DNA of 64,000 nucleotides from Plutella xylostella (GCF_932276165.1 NC_063999.1:312501-376500), one strand, 5' to 3'. Shown: positions 45,223-57,084, counted from the first letter of the stretch. Numbers and translations: made by a program. The notes: generated from the letters alone by a model not told the origin.

Positions 45223-46561
45223 ATTATTATTATTATACCTAATGATGAATAAAATGTCTTAGAAAGTAGAACATAGACAGGGCTTCCTATCTCTGTTATC
45301 AACATCAGTGTATCACTCCAGTGTAGCTGTGGTCCCGTTCCCAGTGCTAGGCGCCTCGGGCCGCGGACGCGAGGGGGGTTTATGCACAGAAGCGATCTGC
45401 TCACATCCGCTCTGGGCGCCAGTAGAGCAATCTAAGTACTTTATGTCCCGTGATTACTGAGTGTAAGGGTTTACAGCTGTATTATGTGTTGGATTTCTCG
45501 CTTTTAATTTGAATTGTCCATTTATTTTGTGGAAACAAGAAATTAACCGACCTTTAAAGAAAAAAAAAGTTTCCTACAATGTAATTATTCACATCTTCTT
45601 CTTCTTCTTATCGTGTCGACGACAAACCAACAAAGTCGCTAAATAATACATGCCCAGAACTGGGCCACTGGATTATTCAATTAAAATAATTGAGCTGTAG
45701 GTATTATTAATTTACCGAATTAAGTATAAAGTACCTAAAAGAAATACGTTTCAGACATAATGTATGTAAGCAGCATTATGTATTTCCTATTGTAGACATT
45801 TCTGAGCCCCTCTGTACCACCTACGCTACGCCATTTCACATCGGGTCAAAGATTTATTGCTCGAGTAAAGTGTAAAGGGGAGATTTAATAACCCCACTTT
45901 CAACACGAGCCTAACCAGACGCGGCCTAGTGACGTGAGCTACTGCCAACATAGCCTCCCAACCTGAGGACCTTATCACAAAGCGTTACAGTAGGATTTTC
46001 TTAAGTTTCTGACAAGTTTGAGGTGGTGTTGCATCTGTTCCGCCGTTTTCTCCCAAATATCAATCATTGGTTGTAATAAGATTTGCGATGAGCGATGATT
46101 GCGTAAATTAGTTTAGTTTGTTGAGTTAACAAGTTGCATTTCTCGTTCCGATTAATCTTTACTTAGGTACCTTAACTACATAACTTAAGTTATACAAGTA
46201 TCGCTTTACCCCAATCTATAATTTCCAGTTACATAAGACTGATTGTATCACAATTTTCAAACTGATCAGCATCATTGAGCACAAGCTCAAGATTGTAGTA
46301 AAAAATAAATCAACTTATTTGATTATACATACATACTAGAACTATGTAATAACTTACAAGTGCTAAGAATCAACCAACAACCCTCACAAAACTATCAAGT
46401 GTAAACTAAAGCTGTGAATTCTCAAGTGATGGACAACACCCACAAGGCTGATCACCCTGGTAGCTGATCTTTGATCAGCTGTGTCTTTCCGAGTGTGTGA
46501 CATTAGTGACATTACCCATAAGCCTGATCACCATACACCACTGGGGTGACTCCGGGTGACC
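45223..46561. other. Non-coding stretch
   Basis: Contains a fragment near 45595-45680 (CTTCTTCTTATCGTGTCGAC, TGCCCAGAACTGGGCCACT) of a common lepidopteran repeat. The rest is unrecognised; bases 46425-46561 could be 5' leader of the possible exon that follows. Confidence 0.35.
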
Positions 46562-46707
46562 ATGAGCTCTCACTGGTCGTGGATGAGCGGCGCGGAGACT
46601 GCGGGGGCGGGGGACTACATCTACAGCCCCCCATCGCGCCCCTCGCGCCCCCCGCACCGCCCCCTGGTGAAGCTGGCCAACAACGCGCATCTACATGTCT
46701 TCTCCAG
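46562..46707 (+). CDS. Possible first coding exon of an unrecognised host gene
   Basis: From the ATG at 46562 (context GACCATGA) there are 48 codons with strongly GC-rich third positions, standing out from AT-rich flanks. They read MSSHWSWMSGAETAGAG, then a Pro/Ser/Arg segment and LVKLANNAHLHVFS. The frame meets a possible splice donor after 46707 (CCAG, GTTTGT, weak at +4). No partner exon was found in the window and no family is recognised. The minus strand across the same bases is also open (ending VTPVVYGDQAYG), so the strand is not certain. Confidence 0.35.
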
Positions 46708-48298
46708 GTTTGTGTCTTGGCTTCATTTATGTGCTGGATAAGCAGGTGACCATACTTGCTTAGGCCTAGGTAATCCGCTGGTGACTGATATTCCAAGTGG
46801 AGCGCTACCAGTCTTTTCATGCCACCATCATAGACCTTCCTGTATTATATTCTCGCCTGGTTCTTACCTGGTTTATTTTCATAGCAGTAATCATTAAAGT
46901 AAGTCCTACGTAGTCTTCTTTTCCACTCTCAGGATGTCAGGGCTTCCTCGGTGACATTTTCACAAACGTGTTCTTTACATTTGCATAATCAGCATATATA
47001 TTTGCTGATTCGTCTTCCCCTTAAAAGATTTGCTCATCATGTACCTATAACCTACGTATTATACTCATCATTATTATCACTAGCATATGCAAAACCATAC
47101 AATTTTTAGCTACCTTAAACTTTAGTCTTCCATTTTGCACGATAGGTCGATCCAGCCTTGCTCTTAACCAATCCATAACATTGCAGAGATGTGAAATCGT
47201 GACTGAAAAATAAGATTTTACATTAATTTTGTCTAAGAATGTGCATTGCATTAAATAGGAGTCCCAACATGTACCTAACTTAAATGAATGCACGTAGAAA
47301 GTTAATCATGCAAACATTACAACCCCCGCCATGAGACCATTTGTCGTCCGCACACTACTCCGCGAATACTAAATATTATTTATGTGAAACTTAGATTAAC
47401 AATATATGAACAAGATGGAGAGGAGTAGAAGAAAAGGCTCGACAAATACCACCCCGTTTCTATCAATGAGATATTTTGAATTTGTCCAGTTAGAAGATTC
47501 ATTCCTGGTTGTCATTACGTGGAACTTAAAACGGTTTGACCGTAAACAAAATATGGACAGTTTTTTATTAATCTGTATAAAAATATTATTACATTACAAC
47601 ATCGACATCTTTTTGTTCGTATATTTATCATTTATATCATTTATTGTTATTCTATTCTATTCTATTCTCATAGGGGGTGAAGTTCCTGTACGTGGCTCTC
47701 TCGAGTGGAACCTTTGTACATATCCCCTTGATTTCAGCTCAGCCAGCCTAGCTCCCATATTGTTAATCTAAGGAAACCCCCGAAGGTTAGTGCTCATTAG
47801 CATCCACAAACATGGCTGTCATGAAAAATGGCTGAATTCCCAACTGAATTCACTTGCAGTTGTTGGTCGGTAATGACCTCTGACACTACAGTTTGTTACT
47901 TATGGGGGGGGCCGGGCCTTATTGCTTATGAAATATGTGGAATATTTTCGTTGAAACTATAACCTTTGGTACCTTCATAAATATTACTAATGGTTATTTT
48001 TACTAACGACTTCCAATTATTTAGGTAACTACCTGATAGTCTTTCAAATTTGCTTTTTCAAGCATAGTTTACTGAAATTCACAAATGGTCCTATTGCCTA
48101 CACCATACGGGGTGTTATTGTATATTTTTCAAAGAAAGTGCATTAGCTCGCATACATGGCTGTTGACAAGGTGATGAATGGTAGCCAGCACTCGGCGGAT
48201 TTCATTAAAACTTGTAGCTAGAGTCGAACAACGCTAACATTGCAACGGGTAAAATATGTTTCTTTTTTTTTACTTTACGCTAAATTTTATTTTTTTCC
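46708..48298. other. Non-coding stretch
   Basis: Holds the second member of a diverged repeat pair (47385-47560, partner 43355-43530) and a TATTC microsatellite (47648-47669). No gene is supported. Confidence 0.35.
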
Positions 48299-48540
48299 TC
48301 AACTTCTAGTGTCCCACTGCTGGGCAAAGGTCTCTCCCTGAACTTTCCACTTATCCCTTTCTTGGGCCTGCTCACACCATTCCGTGCTAAAATTGTCCAG
48401 GTCGTACCGCCATCTCATTTTTGGTCTGCCTCTGGGCCGGCGGCCGTTGTTGGGTATCCATTGGGTGGCCTTTTTTGCCCACCTCCCCGGCTGCATACGG
48501 CAGACATGCCCCGCCCAGTCCCACTTCAGTTTAGCCAAAT
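48299..48540 (-). pseudogene. C-terminal fragment of a LINE reverse transcriptase
   Basis: About 79 codons on the minus strand reading KLKWDWAGHVCRM, GRPKMRWRYDLDNF and ending TFAQQWDTRS. This is the typical end of RTE-type retrotransposon ORFs in insects (W-AGH-RM, GRP--RW-DD). Only the extreme C-terminus is present; it is a truncated genomic copy. Confidence 0.8.
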
Positions 48541-49276
48541 TTTATGAATGATATTTTTTTATTTCAGATCCATCTTGTGTTAGTAAGCTTATGCTATGTT
48601 AGTAACAATTTAACATTACAACCACAAACATTTGTAAAATAAAATAAAACAACAATAAATATCACTTATTAAGCTTCAGATGTATGTACTCAGTGAAACG
48701 ATTGCGTAGTTTAATGAAGAAGGATAACGGCAATGACATAAATTGCAATCATGTGGTTGCCCTTATACATATATATTTTTTGTTTTGGCACTTGTTTCTG
48801 TTGCAAAGTTAGCGTGGTTGGTCTCTACAGCCGTATACCCTGCCGTAGCTACAGCACGGAGCGTCGACTGCAATGAATTTTTCATACTTTGTTGTGACAA
48901 ACGGCGGAATAATTTGTTATTTCGTCTAGCATTGGGCGCCGGTAGTGGAACGGTTTGACGAGAACTGTCGACTTGTGCTTATTTATTGTATTTAACCATA
49001 GTATTAAATTAATGCACATTTTAAATAGGCTCATGATTGGCACAAACTTGTCTATATAATATATTGGGGTACCTTAGGATAGCATCAACAATAAAACTAC
49101 AATATCTAAAGACCTTGGTCATTAAAATCCCCCAATAATTTGCAGTTTCTTTATTTAAAAGGTTTCCACATGCTTTCCCACATATCCAATTTAAACACCA
49201 AACCTTTTCCCTTTCAATACAACTGATCATCACTCACCCGGCCAATCCCGAATGGTATTCCACTTCTATCACTTAC
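48541..49276. other. Non-coding stretch
   Basis: No feature recognised apart from AT-rich LINE-like sequence near 48545-48660. Confidence 0.35.
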
Positions 49277-49428
49277 GTACGGGACTTCTCGTGGCGGCGC
49301 GAAGGAGGTGACTGGCAGTCGACTCACGTAGCCCATTCCTCGCTCCAGTGAGTCCGCGGTGACTTGCACATCGAGTCCCCCCCGCGCCCCGCCCCGCCCC
49401 CCGCTGGCTGTGACGCTGGTGAACGGGG
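49277..49428 (-). CDS. Possible internal exon of an unrecognised host gene
   Basis: On the minus strand about 50 codons of GC-rich, protein-like sequence (PFTSVTASGGRGG, then LDVQVTADSLERGMGYVSR and FAPPREVPY) end at a strong splice donor (TAC, GTAAGTG; GT at 49276-49275). A possible acceptor AG (GATGTAG) lies just above 49428, but it lacks a pyrimidine tract. An in-frame stop lies further upstream, so splicing would be required. No family is recognised. Confidence 0.3.
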
Positions 49429-51707
49429 CTACATCGGGACTTGACTTTGTGCATTTTTAGGGTTCGTTGCCAAATTGCAAAAAAATGGTATTTACCAATA
49501 GATTCGCCATTGCTGGGTGTCTGTCCGTCCGTATGTCACAGCTACTGTTTTTGGTACTATATACCTATAAGTAATACTGCTGATACTTGGTTAGTACATA
49601 ATTATTTTCTCTGAACGTCAGATTCATTCATAGTTCACAATTTTCACACTAATAAGCTATAAAGAATATACGTATATGCGACTATAGAATTAAGTATAAA
49701 ACCATATCTAGTTAGGAAGTGGGATTGCCTGTTCGGGTGTGTTATTTATTTTGCTTACACAAGGGACAGCCTTGAAAAATGACACTTTTGCAATATTAAT
49801 ACTAGTTTATTAACTCACATGAATTATAATTCATTATTCAGAGGTATTGTCAAGTTGCACTGAGAAACACTTCGAACAATAGATGATAACATGTTGAAAT
49901 GTAACGTAGGATAACCATTGCATGCCACAAATTGTATATGTACAATGGTACATACCATGTACATACCAATTTGTTAAATACCATGAACAAAAGAACATTA
50001 CTTATATGCTTATTATTTTATTTCACTCACTCCCTTTTACAGGAGTGAACTTTTTTTCTATTTTCATTCTTAAACGACGAGAAAGTGGACTGAAAACAAT
50101 TTATGGAAAGGACGGGTTTGAAATGGGTGCCCAATTCGTTTCGACATGTTTCGTTATAAATGTTCTATATGGGACATACCCTTTTAACGTTTTTTGTATA
50201 ACTTACTTTCGAACCCAATTTTCCCAAACGTAGATTTGTCTTTCGAACTAAATGGTTCCGTTCTTTATTGACTTAATTTTTGTACTAAAGATTTATTTTT
50301 ACACATTTTCTGTAAGCAACTAGTCGCTACGTAACGTATGGTTTTGTACTTTTTTAGATTACATATTTCAGACAGTCGTCCCCGTAATTTATGTAAATGC
50401 TTATAAATAAAATCTCAGAGATATCATAAAGAAGAATCGGCGGCTAGGGGCTGGCAACTCCCGTAGGTGTTGCCAGGGCGATGGAAAACAATTCCCCATT
50501 CCGCGCACGTAGGGTTGCCAGGGGCGATGTGTGGCGAAAAAGCGCGAGTTGTTTTATATGTAAATTTTTATATTTTTTCCGGCACAAGTGGCAGTTGTTG
50601 TTGTCATTCGTTTTGTTTTATTATTAGACGTGTAATGGGGTGCGCAGGTGTTTGTGCGTCGCGACATATTTTTTGGGGACAGAATTTCTAAAATGGGTAT
50701 TCTCCATCTGTAAATATGGAATGTACCTACACAAGTACACAGCCGGGCTATTATATTTTACCATCAGTGTAAAGAAATAAAAATATCTTCAAACACTTCC
50801 GCATTATTTTGTTTTCCCGATTCAAACGCTGAAAGGTTTCCGAAGAAAAATGCTTTTTCTGAACTTTTCAGACAGTTGGCTGTAGCTGTCAGGTCCACAC
50901 TCATTACACGGTTTGACGGATTGTGTTGCCCCCTCTCTCCCTCTCTTTTCAGTAACCCCTAATGATTGATGATCCCTGTTCGTGCCTAGAAATATTATGC
51001 CGTTTCTTTATCCCGGCTATTGCTAAGGTGTTTTCCGTAAGAAAAGTTTCCTAACGATAGTTTGGAGTTTGAATATTTCTCTTTATCCTTGTTATTTGGC
51101 TAGTTTCCGCGGAATATGACCAAGTATAATGGAAAAATAGGATCGTTGTGTAACACGTTTACGAACATGGATATAGACATATTTTCCCAATTAAGTAAGG
51201 AAATCAAAGTAAATTTTTGCTTTGAATTTTATGCACAGAATGGGATCTTAACTCTATCTCCGATACGTGTATAGTGTTAGCATGGTAGTGACCCGACGTC
51301 GTCCTCGCACAAATACAGTGGTTATCTCTGCTCTTGCTCCGAGTAATAACCCACAATCAGCCGCCCCCGCGTCCTCACCTCCGTGACTTGCTGAAAACTC
51401 TTCATTCATACAAACTAAATTAGCAAAACTGAACCTGCATACCACTTCTAACCTTAAACAGTGCGTTTAAAGTTGATTATCCACACTTGAAAGTATACCT
51501 AAAAGCTCTTTTGTATTTAATTAAGATATTCGCAACTAACTTGCTAAACATACAATTTGTTACGATCAAACACATCATCATGGCGTAATAGCACACTGAT
51601 TAGATGGCCAAAAAAAATATCACTTCAATATAACGAAGCGTTTTCCCGACTGTTAGCCCTTCATCTGTCAATATTTGATCGAGGAACATCCGGTTGTTGA
51701 ATTCAAG
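49429..51707. other. Non-coding region upstream of GOBP2
   Basis: No gene is supported. Two nearby copies of a TTGCCAGGGGCGATG-like phrase occur at about 50470 and 50514, resembling one at 31793. The 100 bases before the GOBP2 start lack a clear TATA box. Regulatory sequence for the odorant-binding protein cluster is presumably here but cannot be pinpointed. Confidence 0.35.
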
Positions 51708-54378
51708 ATGGCGTCAGTGTGGAGTCTAGTTGTCTGTGGTCTGATGATGGCGGCGCTTCCGGCGGCGAGGGGCACGGCGGAGGTCATGTCGCATGTCACT
51801 GCGCACTTTGGAAAGACCCTGGAAGAATGCAGGGAAGAAGTAAGTACATGATCACATTCATTATACATTATAGTTGAGTTTTAATAACATAATATTTCAC
51901 ATTTTCCCATTTCCTATATTTTTTCATTTCCTTACGTACGAGTAAGGACTTAACCATCAATGATATACTCGTACATGATTAACTTCACACTGACTGAAAA
52001 CCATGTAATCGGTAACAGTGACCAATTAAACTATGTATCATCATCTTTAGTCTTCACATTCCTACTGCTGCGGCACGGGTCTCCTTCCAATGAAGGAATT
52101 GTTTTAGGCCTAGTCCACCTCGCTGGTCTGAAATTAAACTATAAGTTAACCCTTTACAGTCCGGCCTCTCCGGAGAAATAATGGAAGAGTTCCACCACTT
52201 CTGGCGCGAGGACTTTGAGGTGGTGCACCGCGAGCTGGGCTGCGCCATCATCTGCATGAGCAACAAGTTCCAGCTGATGCAGGACGACGCGCGCATGCAC
52301 CACGAGAACATGCACGACTACATCAAGAGCTTCCCCAAGGGTGAGTGCTGGGACCGCTGTTGTTCTTCATATTTATTGAATGATTTGGTTTTCGGGTTGA
52401 TGATAGTTATTTTGTTACTTACTTACTTACTTACTTACTCCGCTGGCTCAGCGACCCGAAGTGGATCTTGGCCTCCGACATTAAAGTGCGCCAATCTTCT
52501 CTATTCTGTGCCAATTCTGACCAGTCGGACACTTCCAGCTCTTTCAGGTCTTTGGCGACTTCGTCCTTCCAGCGGTATCTCGGCCGCCCCACCGGGCGAC
52601 GCCCAGAAGGTTGACCAAGATATGCTTTTCTTACGGCTCGATCCTCTCCCATCCTCTCCACATGTCCTAGCCAGCGGAGTCGGGAAGATTTTATTTCTCC
52701 GATGATGTTGGGCTCGGACACTATATTTTCATAGTTATTTTGTTGTAAAGTGATATTATAACTTGAGTGATAGTAGATGATAACAGATGAAGAATACAGC
52801 ATCGTTCGTAGGAGGAAGTATAGAATAGAATAGAATAGAATAGCCGTTTATTAAATTTCATTACATTGACATAAGTACTTAGAATTATTTACAATTTTTT
52901 AATTTTATATTTAAATTATTACTATTTCAATTTTTTTTTTTTTTTTTTTTTTTAGTTCTGTTAAACGGCCTCCCAGCACCATAATAGTGTAGGGGTTGAG
53001 GTAGTGTTCTCCAAGGTTACCAGCCTTTCTAGGAGAAATAGGAGAAATAATGATCACATTATCAGTTTTTTATACATGGTTACAATTTTGATTCATTCAG
53101 TATTTTATTTATTTACAAATAAGTACCTATATATTTAATACTAATAATATAATTTATTCATTACATAGTTATGTTAAATTAATTGAATATTATTTTTTTT
53201 ATACTACCTAGTATATTTTAGTTTGTTTACATTAATTATTATTAAAATACAAATAAAATGCATGCATTCAAATAACATTTCTAACACATTTTAATATTTT
53301 TATCATTAACAATAATTATATTATACCATCATATACAACCATTGATTTTGCTAGTTACTTTGTTAATTTAATTACCTACTATGTTTTAAAAGTACCTACT
53401 TACAAATTAGTTTCATGCATTTTTTTTTTGTATACACTTCATGACTTTTATTTATTTACAATGTTAATTAGGTCTACACACATTCACTATAAGTATTATT
53501 AGCGTTTTTGCTCAGCTGACACATAATATTTCAATGTTCTCTGGAACGCGCAAGTCTTCTCCACATGGGGCACCTGGCTCGTAGCTCGTCGTCCCAGCGC
53601 GCCAGCGGCCGGCCCACTCTGCGCGACCCGTCTCTCGGCCACCACTCGGTTGTTCTGATGGTCCACCGGTTGTCTCCCATCCTCATTACGTGCCCTGCCC
53701 ATCTCAGTTTATTTATCTGTGAAGTCTCCAATACGTCTTCTACTTTTGTCTCGTTTCGTATATCTGCACTTCTCACTTTATCTATCTTTTTTAAGTTCAT
53801 CATGCTCCTTTCCATAGCTCTCTGACATGATGTCAATTTTTGCTTTAATGCCTCTGTAAGCGTCCAAGTTTGTGACCCATAGGTTAGGGTGGGCATGATT
53901 ACTGAGTTGAATACTAATCTTTTTAGTGATAATGCAAAGTTCCCTTTGAATATATGTTTGAGGCTCCAGTATCTTTTCCAAGCAATGTTGATTCTTCTAT
54001 CTATTTCTTTAGTCATTTTATTACTAAATTAAAATAATTGACCCAAGTATATATAGTCAGTTACGCTTTCAAGTTCTTTATTGTTTATTGTAATTGGGTC
54101 ATGGGGTAGGTTAGCCATTATTTTAGTTTTTGACTCATTCATAGTAGGAGGAAGTAAAGAAACAAAACTTCATTAAAATTTCATGATAATTCCTTTCAGG
54201 TGACCTCCTCTCAGAGACGATGGTGAGGCTGATCCACAACTGTGAGAAGAAGTACGACGACATCGACGACGAGTGCAGCCGCGTGGTGAAGACGGCTGCT
54301 TGCTTCAAGAAGGACGCACAGGCTGAGGGCATCGCCCCCGAGCTCACCATGATAGAAGCCGTGCTAGAGAAGTACTGA
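51708..54378 (+). CDS. GOBP2: General odorant-binding protein 2
   Basis: Three exons: 51708-51839, 52160-52340 and 54200-54378, with GT-AG introns in phases 0 and 1. They encode 163 residues: a 22-residue signal peptide (MASVWSLVVCGLMMAALPAARG) and a 141-residue mature protein, the usual GOBP2 length. Cysteines at mature positions 19, 50, 54, 97, 108 and 117 form the three disulphides of the insect OBP fold. Mature N-terminus TAEVMSHVTAHFGKTLEEC and the segment HRELGCAIICMSNKF are GOBP2 hallmarks. Phe12, Trp37, His69, His70 and His95 are present. The protein is secreted into sensillum lymph and binds odorants, in several moths also sex pheromone components. AATAAA lies at 54670-54675. Both introns contain retroelement insertions. 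Confidence 0.96.
52035..52131 (-). mobile_element. Truncated SINE/LINE tail in GOBP2 intron 1
   Basis: A 97-base insert flanked by an 11-bp duplication AATTAAACTAT (52024-52034 and 52132-52142). It matches the tail half of the 5S-derived SINE family (CGGGTCTCCTTCCAATGAAG, GGCCTAGTCCACC), so it is a severely 5'-truncated copy. Confidence 0.8.
52417..52730 (-). mobile_element. 5'-truncated LINE in GOBP2 intron 2 (first)
   Basis: A 314-base insert flanked by a perfect 14-bp duplication ATAGTTATTTTGTT (52403-52416 and 52731-52744). The minus strand encodes a reverse-transcriptase C-terminus (KSSRLRWLGHVERM, GRPRYRWKDEV) and ends in a GTAA-repeat tail (52417-52439). It is a non-functional fragment. 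Confidence 0.9.
52821..54143 (-). mobile_element. 5'-truncated LINE in GOBP2 intron 2 (second)
   Basis: A 1.3-kb insert flanked by a 13-bp duplication GTAGGAGGAAGTA (52808-52820 and 54144-54156). The minus strand starts within a reverse transcriptase (KIMANLPHDPITINN; TKEIDRRINIAWKRYWSLK; TYGSQTWTLTEALKQK; INKLRWAGHVMRMGDNRW; GRPLARWDDELR) of the RTE kind, and the coding part ends near 53490. A long AT-rich 3' region with a T run (52931-52953) and a TTCTA-repeat tail follow. Stops and frame changes near 54010 and 53530 show it is dead. Confidence 0.85.
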
Positions 54379-55335
54379 GAGATGTTGGTGATGATGATGA
54401 TGAAGATGCAGGTGTTACAAGAGGCGTGGATGGTGTTTAACAGTCTTCCAAGGTGTTTTAAAGTTTAATTTGTCAAGGTTTATTATATCCAAGAAAGAGT
54501 AGCAGAAGAGCGTATTTAAGAAAATACACATAAGATAATAACTGTAGAACATGTGTGCCTCTTGTATCACTACTCGTATCTTGATCAATAATACAACGAC
54601 GATAAATGCATTAATTGGATCTGAAGCTTATACATTATTAGTTGTAGTTATCTTTGATGAAGCAATCATAATAAAGAGATTATGACCACTGAAACATTGT
54701 TTTAGTACTTATTTAATGACTTATGAATGTGAATGTCATCCATAGGGTTTTATTATACCTTTATATGAAACCTAAAGGTTAGTTAGATAATTTATTCATA
54801 ACATCGCATCGAGCATTAAAATTTGCTATCTTTATTTACGTTTCGGCATAGGTACAATAGCATATTTTAATACGAATGCGGTAAGTGGGTTATTCATATT
54901 CTCTTATTACAGTCGTGTAGGCGTAGTGTTTTCACGATTCGTAGTGGAGTGCAAATGAAGGAGTACGATACTGGAATTACCATCCACACTAGAATAATAC
55001 AATGTCTCCTAAAATCTGTAAGCTGTCGGGCCAGTGGGCCGGCCATATTGGCCGAAGAACGGTAAACGAGTTCTCGAGTAGAGACCACGAACAGGGAAGC
55101 GTAGCAAGGGATGATTTGACTGGCAGCCGGTAGTGGCTGGACGACGAAGGCCAAGGACGAGTGTCTACGAGTTGATCATGATGTTGGTGAATAGACTCGT
55201 ACGAATTTTTGAATACATTATTAAATTTGTGAAATATACCTAGAGAATAATAAATGAATGCCAGTTCAAATAAAATACCTACTTATCTACCTAAAATATA
55301 ATTATAAATTTCTTTAACTATGTATCTCGAATATA
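54379..55335. other. GOBP2 3' region and intergenic DNA
   Basis: Contains the GOBP2 3' UTR (a GATGAT run just after the stop; AATAAA at 54670-54675) and AT-rich intergenic sequence. No further gene is seen. Confidence 0.6.
54670..54675 (+). terminator. GOBP2 polyadenylation signal
   Basis: AATAAA about 290 bases after the GOBP2 stop, the first good match downstream of the last exon on the plus strand. Confidence 0.6.
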
Positions 55336-55578
55336 CACTGCCGGGCAATGAAAAAGTTCCACTCACAAAATGCTGACAACAAATTAATTACCCCAATTTT
55401 TTCAAAGATTTAATCTAAAATAGGAACAAAATATTACCGATTTTAGTTGGTAATGGTAATATCCTGATGCTCTGTTAAATGTACTTCAATGTTGCAGAAG
55501 ACGGCATTAAGCTAGCCTTTTCCGTTTAGAAGTAATTTGGTGCTTTTCTCAGTGGAACCTTTTCATTGCCCGTGAGTG
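55336..55578. mobile_element. 243-bp TA-flanked element (mariner-type MITE)
   Basis: Terminal inverted repeats of about 30 bases: CACTGCCGGGCAATGAAAAA at the left and its near complement, CATTGCCCGTGAGTG, at the right. They are bounded by TA (55334-55335 and 55579-55580). No open frame. It shares terminal sequence with the 45134-45220 hairpin, so both may use the same mariner-like transposase. Confidence 0.78.
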
Positions 55579-55935
55579 TAACAATATATCATACACAACC
55601 GTTTAGGTGTGCGTAACCCGCTTTTTTCCAAAAATATATCTAGGTAGATTCCTACGCACATGATATTTTGATGAGAGGCGACAGTGGAAATTAATGTGAA
55701 CAGAATAACAGAACTCACCAGCATCACTGATGATCTGCATAGAACTGGGCTGAGCCTCCGCGTTCACTAATATAGAGCCTGCGACTGACGTTGCAGAGGA
55801 AATCAAAATGACACCTCGCGCTTCAATTAGAACCCAACGACTAATTAAATCATTCAAATGAACGAACTAATAACCCGTCAGCAGAAATCAAGAGTAAACA
55901 CACACCATGCAATCTGTAATTAAAACATGGCCAGG

Positions 55936-55944
55936 TATAAAAGG
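55936..55944 (+). promoter_or_regulatory. TATA box of the first PBP gene
   Basis: TATAAAAGG, 44 bases before the ATG at 55988. Transcription would start about 30 bases on, near an Inr-like TTCATTG (55957-55963). This makes the ATG at 55988 the first one in the mRNA and excludes the upstream in-frame ATG at 55907 that precedes the TATA box. Confidence 0.75.
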
Positions 55945-55987
55945 ACCCGATGATTTTTCATTGCGTAAAAACAAAGGTTTGGTTTTA

Positions 55988-57030
55988 ATGGTGAAGATGA
56001 TAACGAAAAAGCTAGCATGTTTGATGATGGTGTTGATGTGTGCGTTGAAGAAAGTGGAGTCTTCGGCCGATGTGATGAAAGGACTATCAGAAAATTTCGG
56101 TAAAGCCTTGGGTGACTGTAAAAAAGAGGTAAGTAAAGAGGCAATATAATTATATTAGTTGTTTAAAAGGTCTTCCTGAAAGTGCAAAACAACATGGATA
56201 CAGTTACATAAGTTCTCAAGCCAAGTCAATAAAGCTAGACTGTAAGATCAAAGGTGCAGAACACTAAACCCCTCCATCACTCCCCAGCTCGACCTGCCCG
56301 ACTCCATAATGACGGAGTTCTACAACTTCTGGAAGGACGACTACGTGTTGTCTGACCGGTCTACCGGCTGTGCCATCATCTGCCTGTCGAGCAAGCTGGA
56401 CCTGCTGGACCCCGACGGGAACCTGCACCACGGGAACGCTAAGGACTTTGCGCTTAAACATGGAGCTGGTTTGTGTGACTTTTGGCTTAGGTTAGGAGAG
56501 CTATAGGTGGCTTTGGGACCGCTAACAGACAAAAATAAGTGCTCGTTAGATTGTTCTTTGTCATCGCGGGTGCCATATTGAGATCTCCACTCGCAATGCT
56601 TTCTAACCACTTCTAATCGTTCATCATCATCAGCCAATAATCATCCACTGCTGGACATAGGCCTCTCCAAGGAGCGCCACAACACTCGGTCCTAGGCCTT
56701 CCTCATCCAACCACACTACCAGCTACCCGCCTAAGGTCGTCGGTCCAGGTTATGGTCAATATCCTTCACTAATTTCAGAATCCTAACATTCATCTAGCAT
56801 ATTTTGTCCAGCCGATGAGGAATTAAATAAAAAATCCAAATATTCCAGATGAAGGCATGGCAGGCCAGCTGGTGGGCATGATCCACGAGTGCGAGAAGGC
56901 GGCCCCGGACAACCCTGACGCGTGCCTCAAGGTGCTGGACATCGCCAACTGCTTCAAGAAGAAGATCCACGAGCTCAAGTGGGCGCCCAGCATGGACGTG
57001 GTGGTCGCTGAGGTGCTGGCTGACGTCTAG
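55988..57030 (+). CDS. PBP: Pheromone-binding protein (PBP), plus strand
   Basis: Exons 55988-56128, 56288-56468 and 56849-57030 with introns of 159 and 380 bases in phases 0 and 1. They encode 167 residues: a 25-residue signal peptide (MVKMITKKLACLMMVLMCALKKVES) and a 142-residue mature protein starting SADVMK. The six cysteines are at mature 19, 50, 54, 97, 108 and 117. Phe12, Trp37, Ser56, His69, His70, His80 and His95, which in Bombyx PBP1 contact bombykol or sense pH, are all present. KWAPSMDVVVAEVLADV ends in a mostly hydrophobic C-terminal helix. Poly(A) signals lie at 57079-57084 and 57213-57218. Its place beside GOBP2 suggests a PBP1 (PBP-A) orthologue, but that needs a tree. Confidence 0.95.
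56615..56760 (+). repeat. Interspersed repeat fragment in PBP intron 2
   Basis: Contains CCACTGCTGGACATAGGCCT and CTACCCGCCTAAGGTCGTCG, phrases of an abundant lepidopteran retroelement tail. It lies wholly inside the second intron of the gene at 55988-57030. Confidence 0.65.
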
Positions 57031-57078
57031 AGACAACTGATGATCGACCTGATGACTTGAAAAAAATTTCTGAACGAG

Positions 57079-57084
57079 AATAAA
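57079..57084 (+). terminator. Polyadenylation signal of the plus-strand PBP gene
   Basis: AATAAA 49 bases after the stop; a second copy lies at 57213-57218. Confidence 0.65.

Noticed and set aside
49429..51707. Search for GOBP1 upstream of GOBP2
   Set aside because: In some moths GOBP1 lies nearby, but no exon with the HRELGCAI or paired-cysteine pattern was found on either strand between 38 and 51.7 kb.
55907..55987. Upstream in-frame ATG that would extend the plus-strand PBP by 27 residues
   Set aside because: It lies before the TATA box at 55936 and would bury the signal peptide.
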